Numbered from the stretch's first letter, positions 42,913 to 53,527 are shown. The stretch: DNA of 64,000 nucleotides from Nonlabens sp. YIK11 (GCF_001413925.1 NZ_LBMJ01000001.1:1838001-1902000), one strand, 5' to 3'. A program made the numbers and translations. Notes: a model not told the origin generated them from the letters alone.

Positions 42913-44352
42913 CTAGAAGGTCTTTTTCCATTTTTTTAATTCTTGCAACAATTGCTCCGTCTTTTCTGGCATGATCACGCTCAAATCGTTTTGTTCGCCA
43001 GCATCACTGGAAATGTCATATAATTCAACACGATTTTCTTCGTACCAGTGGATGAGTTTGAAATTTCCCTGTCGTACAGCAGAGGATTTTGTGTCACCGG
43101 TGTTTACAGGTCGTGCTTTGGAACTGTGCCAAAAAACGGTACGGTCATCCCAATGCGTTTCATTTTTCAAGACAGGCAGCATGTCGCGTCCGGCAGTAAC
43201 CGATTTTTTCCCAGCCGTGAGTTGTGCCAGTGTAGGGAAGACGTCCATGAGCATGACTATACTGTTCTCCTCACGTGGCTGTAGCTGGTTCCACTTCACA
43301 AAAAACGGAACCTTGATACCACCATCGTACAGATGTCCTTTTCCTGCGCGCAGTGGATAGTTAGTTGTGGCGAGGCCACGTTTTTTAGTACCGTCGTTAC
43401 TCAGACCACCGTGATCGCTGGAGAAAATGATGATGGTGTTGTCTAAAATCCCTTCAGCTTTTAATACCTCTAGCATGCGGCCTACGTTTTCGTCTGTATT
43501 TTCTACCATGGCGGCATAGGTGGCGTTATCCTGTCGCATTTTGGTACGGCCGGTTCCTTCCTCAATGTATTCTGGCATATCACCGTAATCAAAAGCGGCA
43601 ATTTCCTTCTCGTTGCGATCTATATCAGGTTGTTTTGCCTCAAAAGGTTGGTGTACGTTATAAAATGCCAACATGGCCATAAACGGCTCATTTTTATCCC
43701 GACTTTTGATGTAGTTGATGGCTTGGTCAGTTAATACATCTGTAAGATAATCGCCCGGTTTGCTTATGGCATCCAGGTCTTTAATGGGATCTTTGTCAGA
43801 TTCTCCTTTTCCTTTCTTGACATTGAAAGGTGCGATGTAGGAAATGGGCGATCCTGCATGACCGGCAGCGATGCTTGTATCAAAACCTAAGGTTTTAGGG
43901 TCTTCGCCTAAATGATATTTTCCTAAATAAATCGTTTGATAACCAGCATTATCTATGGCTCTTATGTAATTGCGATCATCAGGTAGGTCGTCGATGGAGA
44001 AACCATCATCGGGAACGTCACCATTTTGAACTGGATAATTACCGGTCAACATAGCAAATCGTGAAGGCACGCAACGTGGATAATTGGCATAGGCGTTGGT
44101 AAATCGCACACTTTCGCCAGCGAGTTTATCAATATTGGGCGTTTGATAGATCTTAGAACCGTTGATGCTCAAATCGTGATAGCCTAAATCATCGACATGC
44201 AGAATTAGGATATTAGGTTTAGAATTGGTGCTGGAACTTGAAGCCGAACTTGTACTTGAGTTATCTGGAATGGATTTACAGGAAATCACAATCATCATAG
44301 CAAGTAGTCCCAAGCTGAAAAATGATATAGACGACGATTTAAATATTTTCAT
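42913..44352 (-). CDS. Lipoprotein S1 sulfatase
   Basis: The 479-residue protein has lipobox VISC (CKSIPD follows) and a Ser-rich linker (NSSTSSASSSSTNSK). The active site is CVPSRFAMLTG with Cys94, preceded by YPR. ILHVDDLGYHDLSINGSK and SSDHGGLSNDGTKKRG carry the metal-binding positions. It is closely related to the 46252-47715 sulfatase, suggesting an arylsulfatase-A-like S1 lineage with both copies in the same PUL. It lies 8 bp after the GH-A hydrolase gene. Confidence 0.9.
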   Translation of the reverse strand: MKIFKSSSISFFSLGLLAMMIVISCKSIPDNSSTSSASSSSTNSKPNILILHVDDLGYHDLSINGSKIYQTPNIDKLAGESVRFTNAYANYPRCVPSRFAMLTGNYPVQNGDVPDDGFSIDDLPDDRNYIRAIDNAGYQTIYLGKYHLGEDPKTLGFDTSIAAGHAGSPISYIAPFNVKKGKGESDKDPIKDLDAISKPGDYLTDVLTDQAINYIKSRDKNEPFMAMLAFYNVHQPFEAKQPDIDRNEKEIAAFDYGDMPEYIEEGTGRTKMRQDNATYAAMVENTDENVGRMLEVLKAEGILDNTIIIFSSDHGGLSNDGTKKRGLATTNYPLRAGKGHLYDGGIKVPFFVKWNQLQPREENSIVMLMDVFPTLAQLTAGKKSVTAGRDMLPVLKNETHWDDRTVFWHSSKARPVNTGDTKSSAVRQGNFKLIHWYEENRVELYDISSDAGEQNDLSVIMPEKTEQLLQELKKWKKTF

Positions 44353-44360
44353 TAGAGCAT

Positions 44361-46157
44361 TTATTTTTTAATGAATTTCAATGTTTGAGAACCACGGTTG
44401 GACTGAATTCTTAGGAAATAGATACCAGAAGATAACGAGCTGATATCTATGGCTCCTGCATGGGATTCTTTTTTAATGATCACTGAACCATCAACGCCAA
44501 AAACTTCAGCAGACAGAATAGGCTCGATAGACCTTACATAAAGCATATGGTCAGTAGGATTAGGATAGATGCTTATATCTATTGCTTTTTGATCAGCATT
44601 GGATAAGGTATTTTTTACCTCGATCATCGTTATTGAAAACTTACGAATGGAATCTGAACCATCAACGATGTAAGAGTTGGTTTTAATGTTGTCGCTACCG
44701 TCAAAAACGGGACTTACAAAAGGCTCATTAGAGTGAATACGTGTAAGTGTTTGCTCACCATCGTAAGTAAACAGATTACCAAACTCTACTGGATTGATGT
44801 TGCTTTCATCGATGTTGATGATGAGCAGTTTTTCCGCCGCTGCGCTTTTGAACTTGAAGCCATAAAGCGCTGGTAAACCATCCATGGCTATTGGGTTATT
44901 GGCGAACTCAATTTCCTGAAATTCATCCATTCCAGCGCTGGCCTGAGCAATTAACCTGGAAGCAAGACCTATGGGCGCAAGCTTTAATTCACCGTTAGAA
45001 TTGAGTACAGGTTGATCTGTAAGATGCTGGTAATGCAGTTGTTCCACCTTGTCACCGCGCGCGAGCCAGCTGTAGAGTAGTGCCGCATATCGCACGCCAG
45101 ATGCCCAGGTTTCATCTGCATTAGGTTTAGTAACGCCATATTCAGTGATCCATAGCTTGTACGGTGATGGCACTCTATTGTAATCGTCGATCTTGTCGAT
45201 AGGGTATTGGATGCTTTCTGCAATGGCAGCTTTCGCGGAAGCGATATCATTTATAGGCAATTGATTACCATAATTTTCATTGAGGTAGTGATGTTGCGTG
45301 ATGGCATCAATTTGTGTGGCTAGTGTGGCGTAATCTGGATTATTTTCCAGTTCGCTACTTATGGTGTTGTTCCAAGACTCTCTTGAGCTGTTGCCATTGC
45401 CGCCTTTTGTGCCTATCATGGCAATTTTTACCTCGGGATATTTTGTCTTGATGGCCGTGACGATTTCTTTGCATTGTTGCAGGTAGAATCTAGCGCTTAT
45501 CTCAATCGCCTCATTTTTATCGTTACTCTCAAAAGGTTGATTTGTCGCGCTATTCCATCCAGAATACCACTTACCATTGATCTCTAAAGTTTCAAATATT
45601 CCAGCTTCTTCATTACCAAAATAGAATTCATTGCCCAATTCAACGGCATAAGGCGTTTTGCCCAATCTGTTGAATTCATCCAGTGCCGCAATCATATCAT
45701 CAATTTTAGCCTCTAGAGTACCTTGGCTTTTGAGTACGGCCTCACTGGCATTGACGTCAATTCCCGTGGCTGGAGTAGGTCGTGCGATATTGACGACATA
45801 CACCGTTTTAGTGCGTGATGGAATGACCTCTATAAAAGTTGGAATCGTGACCACCTCGCGATTGCCATCAGGTTTGTCAGTTTCTGGAATGAATGCGCCT
45901 GTGCGCCAGTCCCAATAGTTGGCCTGTGTCCCACCAGGAAACCTGATGACGTCTGGATTAAGATCTGCAAGGATGGTCTTAAAATCTGCAGAAGCAAAAA
46001 ACTGAGCGTTATCAGATCTTCTGTTGAAACCAAAATCAATTTTTGATTTTGCTCTGATCGATGGATTCAGGTTTGTTGTAACCTGTGCAATGCTTGATGA
46101 TCCTACCAATAACAGGATCACCAAAGCGACATTTCTACCTACAGATGTACTATTCAT
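44361..46157 (-). CDS. Exported clan GH-A glycoside hydrolase with T9SS domain
   Basis: The 598-residue protein has a signal peptide (LVILLLVGSSSIAQ). The (beta/alpha)8-type core has VIRFPGGTQANYWDW, acid/base Glu177 in AVELGNEFYFG, and nucleophile Glu339 in LWITEYGV. That is the clan GH-A arrangement seen in GH39, GH51 and GH79; the exact family is not clear. HHYLNENYGNQ is in the substrate-site region. The C-terminus YPNPTDHMLYVRS and IYFLRIQSNRGS is a type A T9SS domain. A degenerate palindrome (45228-45243) encodes ASAKA. Probably a surface enzyme cutting the same glycan as the GH10. Confidence 0.78.
   Translation of the reverse strand: MNSTSVGRNVALVILLLVGSSSIAQVTTNLNPSIRAKSKIDFGFNRRSDNAQFFASADFKTILADLNPDVIRFPGGTQANYWDWRTGAFIPETDKPDGNREVVTIPTFIEVIPSRTKTVYVVNIARPTPATGIDVNASEAVLKSQGTLEAKIDDMIAALDEFNRLGKTPYAVELGNEFYFGNEEAGIFETLEINGKWYSGWNSATNQPFESNDKNEAIEISARFYLQQCKEIVTAIKTKYPEVKIAMIGTKGGNGNSSRESWNNTISSELENNPDYATLATQIDAITQHHYLNENYGNQLPINDIASAKAAIAESIQYPIDKIDDYNRVPSPYKLWITEYGVTKPNADETWASGVRYAALLYSWLARGDKVEQLHYQHLTDQPVLNSNGELKLAPIGLASRLIAQASAGMDEFQEIEFANNPIAMDGLPALYGFKFKSAAAEKLLIINIDESNINPVEFGNLFTYDGEQTLTRIHSNEPFVSPVFDGSDNIKTNSYIVDGSDSIRKFSITMIEVKNTLSNADQKAIDISIYPNPTDHMLYVRSIEPILSAEVFGVDGSVIIKKESHAGAIDISSLSSGIYFLRIQSNRGSQTLKFIKK
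45228..45243. repeat. Degenerate palindrome copy, in gene (ASAKA)
   Basis: AGCTTTCGCGGAAGCG: two mismatches from the consensus; gives IASAKAA in the GH-A protein. Confidence 0.65.
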
Positions 46158-46251
46158 AGTCTTGCTTAATATGCATCAACAAGATACTACTGGATAAGCT
46201 GTACACAGGTTCGTTTAAAGTTGGGATAGGTCTAGTATATGCCTTACGGGC

Positions 46252-47715
46252 TTAGTTTTTATCCTTTTTGTTCCCAGCTTTCTTTTTTTCTTTCTGCTTT
46301 TGCTCTGCTCTGTAATTTTTCCAAATGTCCATTTTCTCTGGAACCAGATATTCCTTTTTCCAGTTTTTTAGGATTTTGGTAAGCTCCGCTGTTTTTGCAG
46401 GATTGGATTGTGATAGGTCGTTGAGTTCACCACCATCTTCTTTTAGGTTATAGAGTTCAGATTTTTTCTCCTTGTTGTACACGACCAACTTATAATCTCC
46501 AGAACGCACCACACTCATGTTAGCATCTCCAGTGGAATGTGGTCTCGCCTTACGAGAATTCCAGAATACGGTTCTATCGCTCCAGTTGTCCGTACCGCGT
46601 AGAACACCTTCAAAACTCTTACCGTCAAGGCCATCGATTTTCTTGTCGATGGTAAGGTCCAACAAGGTTGGGAAAATATCCATTCCTAAGATGATGCTTT
46701 CAGTATCAACTCGTGGCTGTAATTCATTGGCCCATTTTACAAACAGTGGTACTCTAATACCACCTTCATATAACCAACCTTTTCCAGCCTTAAGAGGCAA
46801 GTTAGAAGTAGCAAGTTCGCGCTCACCTTTATTACCATCATTCGACAATCCACCATGATCACTGGAAAATACGATGATGGTATTTTTATCAATGCCTAAG
46901 TCCTTAAGCGTTTGCATCAAGCGACCTACATTTTCATCCACATTCTCTACCATACCGGCATAATCTGCGTTGTCTTGATGTTGCTTGTTGCGTCCTGCAC
47001 CTTGTGGCAGGTAATCTGGACCCTCAAAAGTCATGGACTCCAGTTGTTTTTTATTTCTTTTCTTGTCCTCTTTTTTAGCTTCTAGAGGTGTGTGCACGGC
47101 ATAGAAGGCAAGTACTGCCATGAAAGGTTTTTTACCAGCCTGATTTTTGATAAAATCAATGGTAGCGCCTGTCATCACATCACTAATGTAATCACCTTCC
47201 TTACTGTCTTCTTGAACATCTGGTACGATTTCCTTAGCTTCCTTTCCATTTGCCTTGACGTTAAATGGATAGTAGCGCTGGCCTACACTTCCAGCTTTTC
47301 CAGCTGCATAGGAGTAGTCGTAACCAAAACCTTTGGGATCACTATCACCTTCTCCTAAGTGCCATTTGCCTATAAATGCCGTTTCATAACCAGCATTGTC
47401 AAATTGCTTGACCATGTTTTTTTCTTCTGGAATACCGCCTAGATGTCCTTTATCCTCATTGACTGGATAGGTTCCCGTCATCATTCCATATCTGGATGGC
47501 GTGCATCGTGGATAAGAGCTGTAGGCATTGGTGAACTGTACCGATTGATTGGCAAGTGCATCAATATTGGGCGTGTTATATAATTCTGAGCCTGTGATAC
47601 TCAAGTCGTGGTAACCCAAATCATCTGTATGAATGATCAATACATTGGGTTGTTGCTGCGCCTGGGCGATCACACCCATAAAACATGCTAGCAATAATAA
47701 AAGTTGTTTTTTCAT
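46252..47715 (-). CDS. Exported S1 sulfatase
   Basis: The 487-residue protein has a signal peptide (LLLLACFMGVIAQA). The active site is CTPSRYGMMTGTYP with Cys71, preceded by YPR, as in its relative at 42913-44352. IIHTDDLGYHDLSITGSEL and VFSSDHGGLSNDG supply metal-binding residues. The C-terminus is Lys-rich (AEQKQKEKKKAGNKKDKN), a feature of several exported marine sulfatases. It lies upstream of the GH-A gene in transcription order. Confidence 0.9.
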   Translation of the reverse strand: MKKQLLLLLACFMGVIAQAQQQPNVLIIHTDDLGYHDLSITGSELYNTPNIDALANQSVQFTNAYSSYPRCTPSRYGMMTGTYPVNEDKGHLGGIPEEKNMVKQFDNAGYETAFIGKWHLGEGDSDPKGFGYDYSYAAGKAGSVGQRYYPFNVKANGKEAKEIVPDVQEDSKEGDYISDVMTGATIDFIKNQAGKKPFMAVLAFYAVHTPLEAKKEDKKRNKKQLESMTFEGPDYLPQGAGRNKQHQDNADYAGMVENVDENVGRLMQTLKDLGIDKNTIIVFSSDHGGLSNDGNKGERELATSNLPLKAGKGWLYEGGIRVPLFVKWANELQPRVDTESIILGMDIFPTLLDLTIDKKIDGLDGKSFEGVLRGTDNWSDRTVFWNSRKARPHSTGDANMSVVRSGDYKLVVYNKEKKSELYNLKEDGGELNDLSQSNPAKTAELTKILKNWKKEYLVPEKMDIWKNYRAEQKQKEKKKAGNKKDKN

Positions 47716-47732
47716 AAGTGTGTTTTTTATTT

Positions 47733-47748
47733 CGCTTTCGCGAAAGCG
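47733..47748. repeat. CGCTTTCGCGAAAGCG palindrome, intergenic
   Basis: Exact copy just upstream of the 46252-47715 sulfatase. Confidence 0.95.
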
Positions 47749-47816
47749 TAATTAATTTTCTCTACCATTTAAATATCCAGCATCGTGCCATAATTCCAAC
47801 GGAATCAGACCTTTTA

Positions 47817-49424
47817 CTATCGATTTGGAGGACTTTGTAAATGGGATTTTAGTTTTGCCTTGTGCTGGGCAACCACCTCTCTATAAGCAGGATCGTTTAC
47901 AAGATTTTTAGTTTCCAGTGGATCTGCTTCATAATCATAGAGCTCACGACCCACGATGTTATCCTCTTTGTAAGTATCATAACTGCGGTAGTCATTACCG
48001 TGCCATTCTGTGTAGCGATAACGATTAGTGCGCACACCATACCCCATGCGAGGACCGCGTTGATACTGGTGGTAGGCATAATCCATCTCCAGGCTTGTTT
48101 GAGGATCGTTGTCTAGAACGGGCACTAGGGATTTACCATCAGTCTGGGAAGATTGAGGCACACCAGCGAGTTCAAAAACCGTAGGAAACAAGTCCACTAG
48201 GTTGACGGGTGCGTCATTCTTCTTGTTCTTTGCCACTCCAGGTCCAGCAAACATAAACGGTATGTGTGTGGCCTGCTCAAAATTAGAGTGCTTGCACCAT
48301 TCTGTATGATCACCTAAGTGAAAACCATGGTCACCCCAAAGTACTATAACGGTATCATCTGTGATTCCACGTCGATCAAGATCGTCTAGAAGCTTTCCTA
48401 TTTGAGCGTCTATATAAGATATACACGCCATGTAGCCGTGGATCAATTCCTTTTGCTTTGCAATAGGTAGCGGGTCACCTTCTCTTAAAGAATTATCGAT
48501 ATCAGAATATGCCCTCAACTCACCAAAAGAATGAAAGGCAAATTTAGGAGTGCCTTCAGAAAGCTTCTGAAATTCAGCCACTTCAATGTCATCTCTATTG
48601 TATAGATCCCAATATTTTTGAGGAGCTACAAAAGGTAAATGTGGCTTTTGATAGCCAACTCCCAAGAACCAAGGTTTAGATCCATTTTCCAAAGCGTCTA
48701 GCTTCTCCAGAGCCTCGACCGTGTACAAACCATCCTGATATGCGGTATCTGGAACATCTGCACTTTCTGTACTGGGTTTGAACTTTTTAAACGCATAGTT
48801 ACGTTGTTTGCCGTTTTGTTTCATACCCTTTTTTCGGGCTTCTTCAATTAGCTCGTCATACTTCGCTTTATTGGCTGGATCTTGATAATAAGAGAATGCT
48901 GGCTCGCCATATTTAGGATCATAGTCATCTGGTAAGGTATGTGGAATGGACCAACTTTTACCATCGTGACCTTCGGCAGAAGATCCTTTGTGGTAAATCT
49001 TGCCCACTGCCGTCGTCTCATAACCTTGTTGTATCAAATACTCTGGCATGGAGATTAACGATGGTGCACTCTGTCTAAAATCTGTTTGTAGATCCCAAAC
49101 CTTTGTACGATCTGGTTTTGTACCTGTCATAACGCTGGCGCGCGATGGGCCACAAACGGCATATTGCACGTGAGCATTAGTCAAGGTAACGCCCATTTTT
49201 GCCAGCCGATCAAAATTTGGGGTTTTCATCTGGCTGTTACCGTAATTGGAGAGCAACGGCTTTAAATCGTCCACTGCGATAAAAAGAATGTTCTTTTGAT
49301 CACCGGTGGAAACTTGTGTGCTTGCTGCCGTGCTACTCTCTGTTTGAGTAGCGGTTTTTTGAGCATCACAGCTAGTCAAAACGATTGCTACGGTAAGCGT
49401 AAATAATCTTAAGATATTTTTCAT
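47817..49424 (-). CDS. Lipoprotein S1 sulfatase, iduronate-2-sulfatase-like
   Basis: The 535-residue protein has lipobox LTSC (CDAQKT follows) and active-site CGPSRASVMTGTKP with Cys91. ILFIAVDDLKPLLSNYG and VLWGDHGFHLGDHTEWCKH match iduronate-2-sulfatase-type enzymes, where WGDHG and the later His coordinate metal and sulfate. It is similar in layout to the 35726-37318 sulfatase but lacks its calcium repeats. Confidence 0.9.
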   Translation of the reverse strand: MKNILRLFTLTVAIVLTSCDAQKTATQTESSTAASTQVSTGDQKNILFIAVDDLKPLLSNYGNSQMKTPNFDRLAKMGVTLTNAHVQYAVCGPSRASVMTGTKPDRTKVWDLQTDFRQSAPSLISMPEYLIQQGYETTAVGKIYHKGSSAEGHDGKSWSIPHTLPDDYDPKYGEPAFSYYQDPANKAKYDELIEEARKKGMKQNGKQRNYAFKKFKPSTESADVPDTAYQDGLYTVEALEKLDALENGSKPWFLGVGYQKPHLPFVAPQKYWDLYNRDDIEVAEFQKLSEGTPKFAFHSFGELRAYSDIDNSLREGDPLPIAKQKELIHGYMACISYIDAQIGKLLDDLDRRGITDDTVIVLWGDHGFHLGDHTEWCKHSNFEQATHIPFMFAGPGVAKNKKNDAPVNLVDLFPTVFELAGVPQSSQTDGKSLVPVLDNDPQTSLEMDYAYHQYQRGPRMGYGVRTNRYRYTEWHGNDYRSYDTYKEDNIVGRELYDYEADPLETKNLVNDPAYREVVAQHKAKLKSHLQSPPNR

Positions 49425-49472
49425 AGCATGAATCTAGGATCTCTAGACAATTTGTTTTTAGAATAAATTTTA

Positions 49473-51134
49473 TTAATCTGATCCAGTAAGTACGTCTTGT
49501 ACACTGGTCTCGCTATCTTTTTGGTCTACGATAGAGCCATAATCAGTATCCGTTATCTTTCTGAAATCTTCTAACGATCTGTTGTTTTCATATTTGGTCA
49601 TCAACTGTGCCAGCTGATTTTTAAGTTCCACAACGGTGTCCTGATAGGCTGGATCATCAATAATATTATTCATTTGCTTGGGATCTTTTTCTAGATCGTA
49701 AAGTTCCCATACGTCAATGTTGTAATAAAAGTGAGCCAACGTGAACTTAGGCGTTCTTATCCCATAATGCGGTTGCACATGATGCCAGTAAGGCCACTCG
49801 TAGTAGTGATAATAGGTGGCTTGCTGCCAGTCATCTGGAGTGTTGCCTTTCAATAAGGTTTTAAAGCTTTTACCGTGCATATCCTGATCGGTTTCAATAC
49901 CGGCAAGATCTAAGAGTGTAGGAGCAAAGTCGATGTTTGCAATGACGTCTTCATTTACAGTTCCTGGCTTTACAACACCTGGGTACTTTACAATAAAGGG
50001 CATTCTAACGCTTTCTTCATAAATAAAACGTTTGTCAAAAAAGCCGTGGTCACCTAAATAGAACCCTTGGTCAGATGTGAGAACGATGATGGTGTTATCT
50101 GCCAGATTGTTTTTATCTAGATATTCCAAAACTCTACCTATGTTGTCATCGACAGACTTCACACAGGCTAGGTAATCCTTAATGTAGGTTTGATATCTCC
50201 ATTTTCTTCCTTCTTCGGCCGTCATTCCATCTGGCTGTACGATTTCACCTTTTTTGGCACCGTAAAAAGCCCACTCAATCTTTTCTCTTCCCTTTAGGTT
50301 TGCCGGTTCCTCGTACTTCATATCTCTGCGCGAGAAATAGTCCATAGTCATTTCAGTATCTCCGGCGGTAAGTTCGCGACCTTCATAATCATCATTGAAA
50401 GTTGCTGGATAAGGCATTTCCATATCTTCCCATAGATCCTCATATTTTTCATCTGGTTCCCATGGTCTATGTGGTGCTTTGAATTGCAGGATCATCATAA
50501 AAGGATCTTGCTTCTCGCGGCCAGCTTCCAACCAGTTCAGAGCAAAATCTGCACTTAAATTAGTGGCATAGCCCTTTTCTTTGACGTCCTCACCATTCTC
50601 ATTATATACAGGATCCCAATAGTGTCCCTGTTGACCAGCGCTATTGTGATACTTGAATGTATCAAAACCTACAGGCTCAGTACCTAGATGCCATTTACCA
50701 AAAAGTGCTGTCTGGTACCCGTTTTTTTGAAACTCCTGTGGGAAAGTCCACTGGCTTGCGTCAAATTTTCCTCCACTTTCATTCTTATAGTAGCCATTGC
50801 GGTTGCTATAGTTACCCGTTAGGATCGCAGCGCGACTAGGACCACATATGGCATTTGTACAAATGGCATCCTGAAATAACATTCCTTCACGAGCAAGTCT
50901 GTCGATGTTAGGAGTAGGAGCGATGTCTTTATAAATACCACCATAGGCACTAATGGCTTGTGTGGTAAGGTCATCTGCCATGATGTAGATGATGTTGGGT
51001 CTACTGGTCTCAGCTGTTTCACTTTGAGCCATAGCCAATTCTGGCGATGTGTCTGAAGTATCGTTCTTGCAGCTCCACAGCGTTAGAAGTAGGGCAGTAA
51101 TTCCAATTATATGTGTTTTTTTAAGACTCTTCAT
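49473..51134 (-). CDS. Lipoprotein S1 sulfatase, N-acetylglucosamine-6-sulfatase-like
   Basis: The 553-residue protein has lipobox LWSC (CKNDTS follows) and active-site CGPSRAAILTGNYSNRNGYY with Cys97. NIIYIMADDLTTQAISAYGG and VLTSDQGFYLGDHGFFDKR are typical of S1_11-type enzymes. The ATG overlaps the GH3 stop by one base (TAATG), so translation is coupled. Sulfatase identity is certain; the sub-type is a tentative reading. Confidence 0.9.
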   Translation of the reverse strand: MKSLKKTHIIGITALLLTLWSCKNDTSDTSPELAMAQSETAETSRPNIIYIMADDLTTQAISAYGGIYKDIAPTPNIDRLAREGMLFQDAICTNAICGPSRAAILTGNYSNRNGYYKNESGGKFDASQWTFPQEFQKNGYQTALFGKWHLGTEPVGFDTFKYHNSAGQQGHYWDPVYNENGEDVKEKGYATNLSADFALNWLEAGREKQDPFMMILQFKAPHRPWEPDEKYEDLWEDMEMPYPATFNDDYEGRELTAGDTEMTMDYFSRRDMKYEEPANLKGREKIEWAFYGAKKGEIVQPDGMTAEEGRKWRYQTYIKDYLACVKSVDDNIGRVLEYLDKNNLADNTIIVLTSDQGFYLGDHGFFDKRFIYEESVRMPFIVKYPGVVKPGTVNEDVIANIDFAPTLLDLAGIETDQDMHGKSFKTLLKGNTPDDWQQATYYHYYEWPYWHHVQPHYGIRTPKFTLAHFYYNIDVWELYDLEKDPKQMNNIIDDPAYQDTVVELKNQLAQLMTKYENNRSLEDFRKITDTDYGSIVDQKDSETSVQDVLTGSD

Positions 51135-53509
51135 TAGTTTGCTTTTTCAAGGGTGATGGAATTTGAAGCTGTTACATTGACTTCTTGCAAGACTTTATCA
51201 TCGCTGGAATTTCCTACCATGATGGTAAAATCTCCTTCTTCAATGACATAGTTGTAATCACGATCATAAAGTGCAAATGCGTCTGCATCTAGCTCGATGG
51301 TTACTTTTTTAGAAGCTCCAGCGTCTATGGCTACTCTTTTGTAACCTTTAAGTTCTTTTACGGGTCTTGTGAAAGAGCTTATGTTGTCACGAACATAAAC
51401 CTGTACCACTTCTTCACCATCCATTTTACCGGTATTCTTGACATCGACGGTAACCTCAATTTTGTCATCCTTACTGGAGAATGATGTTTTAGAAATACTA
51501 GGTGCGCCCATTTCAAAAGTGGTGTAGCTCAATCCTTGACCAAAACGGTGTAGCGGTACCTTTTTCTCCGTATTATACTTATGGATGTACGCTGTTGGTT
51601 TGTGGTTGTACACCATTTGCAATTGACCTACACTACGCGGAATCGTTAGTGGAAGTTTTCCAGATGGGTTGATTTTTCCAAATAGAATTTCTGCTGTGGC
51701 GGTACCTGCAAAAGCACCACTTTCCCAGGTGTTCAATACGGCGCTGGCGCGTTCTTCCAGTTCTGGTTCTGCAATAGGACTTCCTGAAACATAGACGACT
51801 ATGACGGGCTTACCTAGATCAAGAATTTTATTAGCCAACTTCAGCTGGTTCCCTGATAGTTTCAAAGTAGCGCGATCTATGTTCTCTCCAGTGGTCTTAC
51901 GAGGCCAGTCATGACGGAAGGAGTTTTCTCCCAAAACCAAAATCGTCATATCTGCACTGCTTGCTCTCTGGGCAGCCTTATCAATATTCTCGTCAGTAAT
52001 CTCTTTGGAACGGTCGCCGCTGTCAAAGTAATCAACGCTGTAGCCGTTTGCCTCGCCTATTTCCTTGATTCCTTCATACATAGTGACTACGTTCTCTTCT
52101 GGCTGTGGTGATACCCAGTCGCCCAATGTCGTTTGATTATCTGCATTGGGTCCTGTAATGAAAATCTTTCCGCTAGATTTCAACGGCAGGATGTTCTTAT
52201 CGTTTTTAAGCAATACGATGGATCTTCTGGCTTGTTCCAGGGCGTTTTGTTGGTGCGCTTTCGCGAAAGCGACATTCTCAACATTTTCTTCATCTACAAA
52301 AGGATTCTCAAACAATCCCATCTTGAACTTAGTGGTCAAGATCTTGCGGCAAGCCTCGTCAACTCTGGACATAGGCAGACTACCTTCCTTAACCAAAGCG
52401 ATCACGTGCTTGTCAAAGGTTGGGCCGTGCATGTTCATGTCCATTCCAGCATCCACAGAAAATTCTACGGCTTGTTTAAAGTCTTTGGCGACATGGTGCC
52501 ATAAATCGATGCGGGAAACGTCGTTCCAGTCGCTCACGTAAAACCCTTCAAATCCCCAACGGTCGCGCATCAACTCTGTCATCATGAACTTGTCCATGTG
52601 ACCTGGCATACCGGCAACCTCGTTGTGGGCCGCCATGATGCTGTAGACGTTAGCTTCTTTTACGGCACGTTTCCATGGTGGTAGGAAGATTTCAAAAAGG
52701 GTGCGCTTAGAAACATCAGTAGGTGAGGCGTTAAGCCCATTGATGGATGAACTACCAGCGATGAGGTGTTTGGCACAGGCGATCACGTGGTCTGAACCTG
52801 CATAATCATCTGATTGCAATCCTGTAATGGCGGCAATTCCCATGTTGCCAACAAGATATGGATCTTCTCCATACGTCTCACCGGTGCGACCCCAACGTGG
52901 ATCGCGCAATACGTCAATGTTAGGTGTAAAGGACCAGTGCATACCACTGGCTCTCATTTCTAGGGCGGTTTGACGACTACCTTCCTTGACCAAATCATCT
53001 GCAAAAGTCGCTGCCTGTGAAATAGGTGATGGGTAGATGGTAGAACCACTTACCAAACCATTACCGTGAATCGCGTCGATTCCGATCAATAACGGAATTT
53101 GCAAAGGTGATTTTTGGGCAAGTCGTTGTAGATAGTTGGCCTCTTCTGCAGTTACAACGTGAAGGAACGAACCTATATGACCGGCCTCAGTCAATCGTGC
53201 GACACTATCGCTGCGTACACCTGGATAGAAGCCTAAAGCATCGTTTTTATCCAGCTGTTCTGGAGTAAGCTTTGCTTCGGCCTCTTTCATGTGTTCCAGT
53301 CCTACGTACTGACACATTTGATACACTTTATCTTCCAGACTCATACGCTTCATAAGATCATCTACTCGATCTTCAATGGGTGCGCTAGCATCCTTGTAAA
53401 GGATATAGTCGGAATTTGCTTTTGTATTGCTGGTCATACTAGCGCAAGAGATAATCAAGGCGGTAATCGCTACTGCCAGTATGCCAAAATCTATTATTCT
53501 TTTTTTCAT
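51134..53509 (-). CDS. Lipoprotein GH3 beta-glycosidase
   Basis: The 791-residue protein has lipobox IISC (CASMTS follows). It has the usual GH3 order: an N-terminal TIM barrel with the nucleophile Asp327 in GFYVSDWNDV, preceded by HLIAGSSSING; an alpha/beta sandwich (ILPLKSSGKIFITGPNAD, TILVLGENS); and a C-terminal FN3-like domain (VTVDVKNTGKMDGEEVVQVYV). Length fits BglX-type GH3. It would remove terminal beta-linked sugars, such as glucose or xylose, from oligosaccharides in the periplasm. The palindrome at 52256-52271 encodes AFAKA between the barrel and the sandwich. Confidence 0.9.
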   Translation of the reverse strand: MKKRIIDFGILAVAITALIISCASMTSNTKANSDYILYKDASAPIEDRVDDLMKRMSLEDKVYQMCQYVGLEHMKEAEAKLTPEQLDKNDALGFYPGVRSDSVARLTEAGHIGSFLHVVTAEEANYLQRLAQKSPLQIPLLIGIDAIHGNGLVSGSTIYPSPISQAATFADDLVKEGSRQTALEMRASGMHWSFTPNIDVLRDPRWGRTGETYGEDPYLVGNMGIAAITGLQSDDYAGSDHVIACAKHLIAGSSSINGLNASPTDVSKRTLFEIFLPPWKRAVKEANVYSIMAAHNEVAGMPGHMDKFMMTELMRDRWGFEGFYVSDWNDVSRIDLWHHVAKDFKQAVEFSVDAGMDMNMHGPTFDKHVIALVKEGSLPMSRVDEACRKILTTKFKMGLFENPFVDEENVENVAFAKAHQQNALEQARRSIVLLKNDKNILPLKSSGKIFITGPNADNQTTLGDWVSPQPEENVVTMYEGIKEIGEANGYSVDYFDSGDRSKEITDENIDKAAQRASSADMTILVLGENSFRHDWPRKTTGENIDRATLKLSGNQLKLANKILDLGKPVIVVYVSGSPIAEPELEERASAVLNTWESGAFAGTATAEILFGKINPSGKLPLTIPRSVGQLQMVYNHKPTAYIHKYNTEKKVPLHRFGQGLSYTTFEMGAPSISKTSFSSKDDKIEVTVDVKNTGKMDGEEVVQVYVRDNISSFTRPVKELKGYKRVAIDAGASKKVTIELDADAFALYDRDYNYVIEEGDFTIMVGNSSDDKVLQEVNVTASNSITLEKAN
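52256..52271. repeat. CGCTTTCGCGAAAGCG palindrome, in gene (AFAKA)
   Basis: Exact copy in the GH3 protein (NVAFAKAHQQ). Confidence 0.95.
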
Positions 53510-53527
53510 ATCTTCTTTTAAATAGGA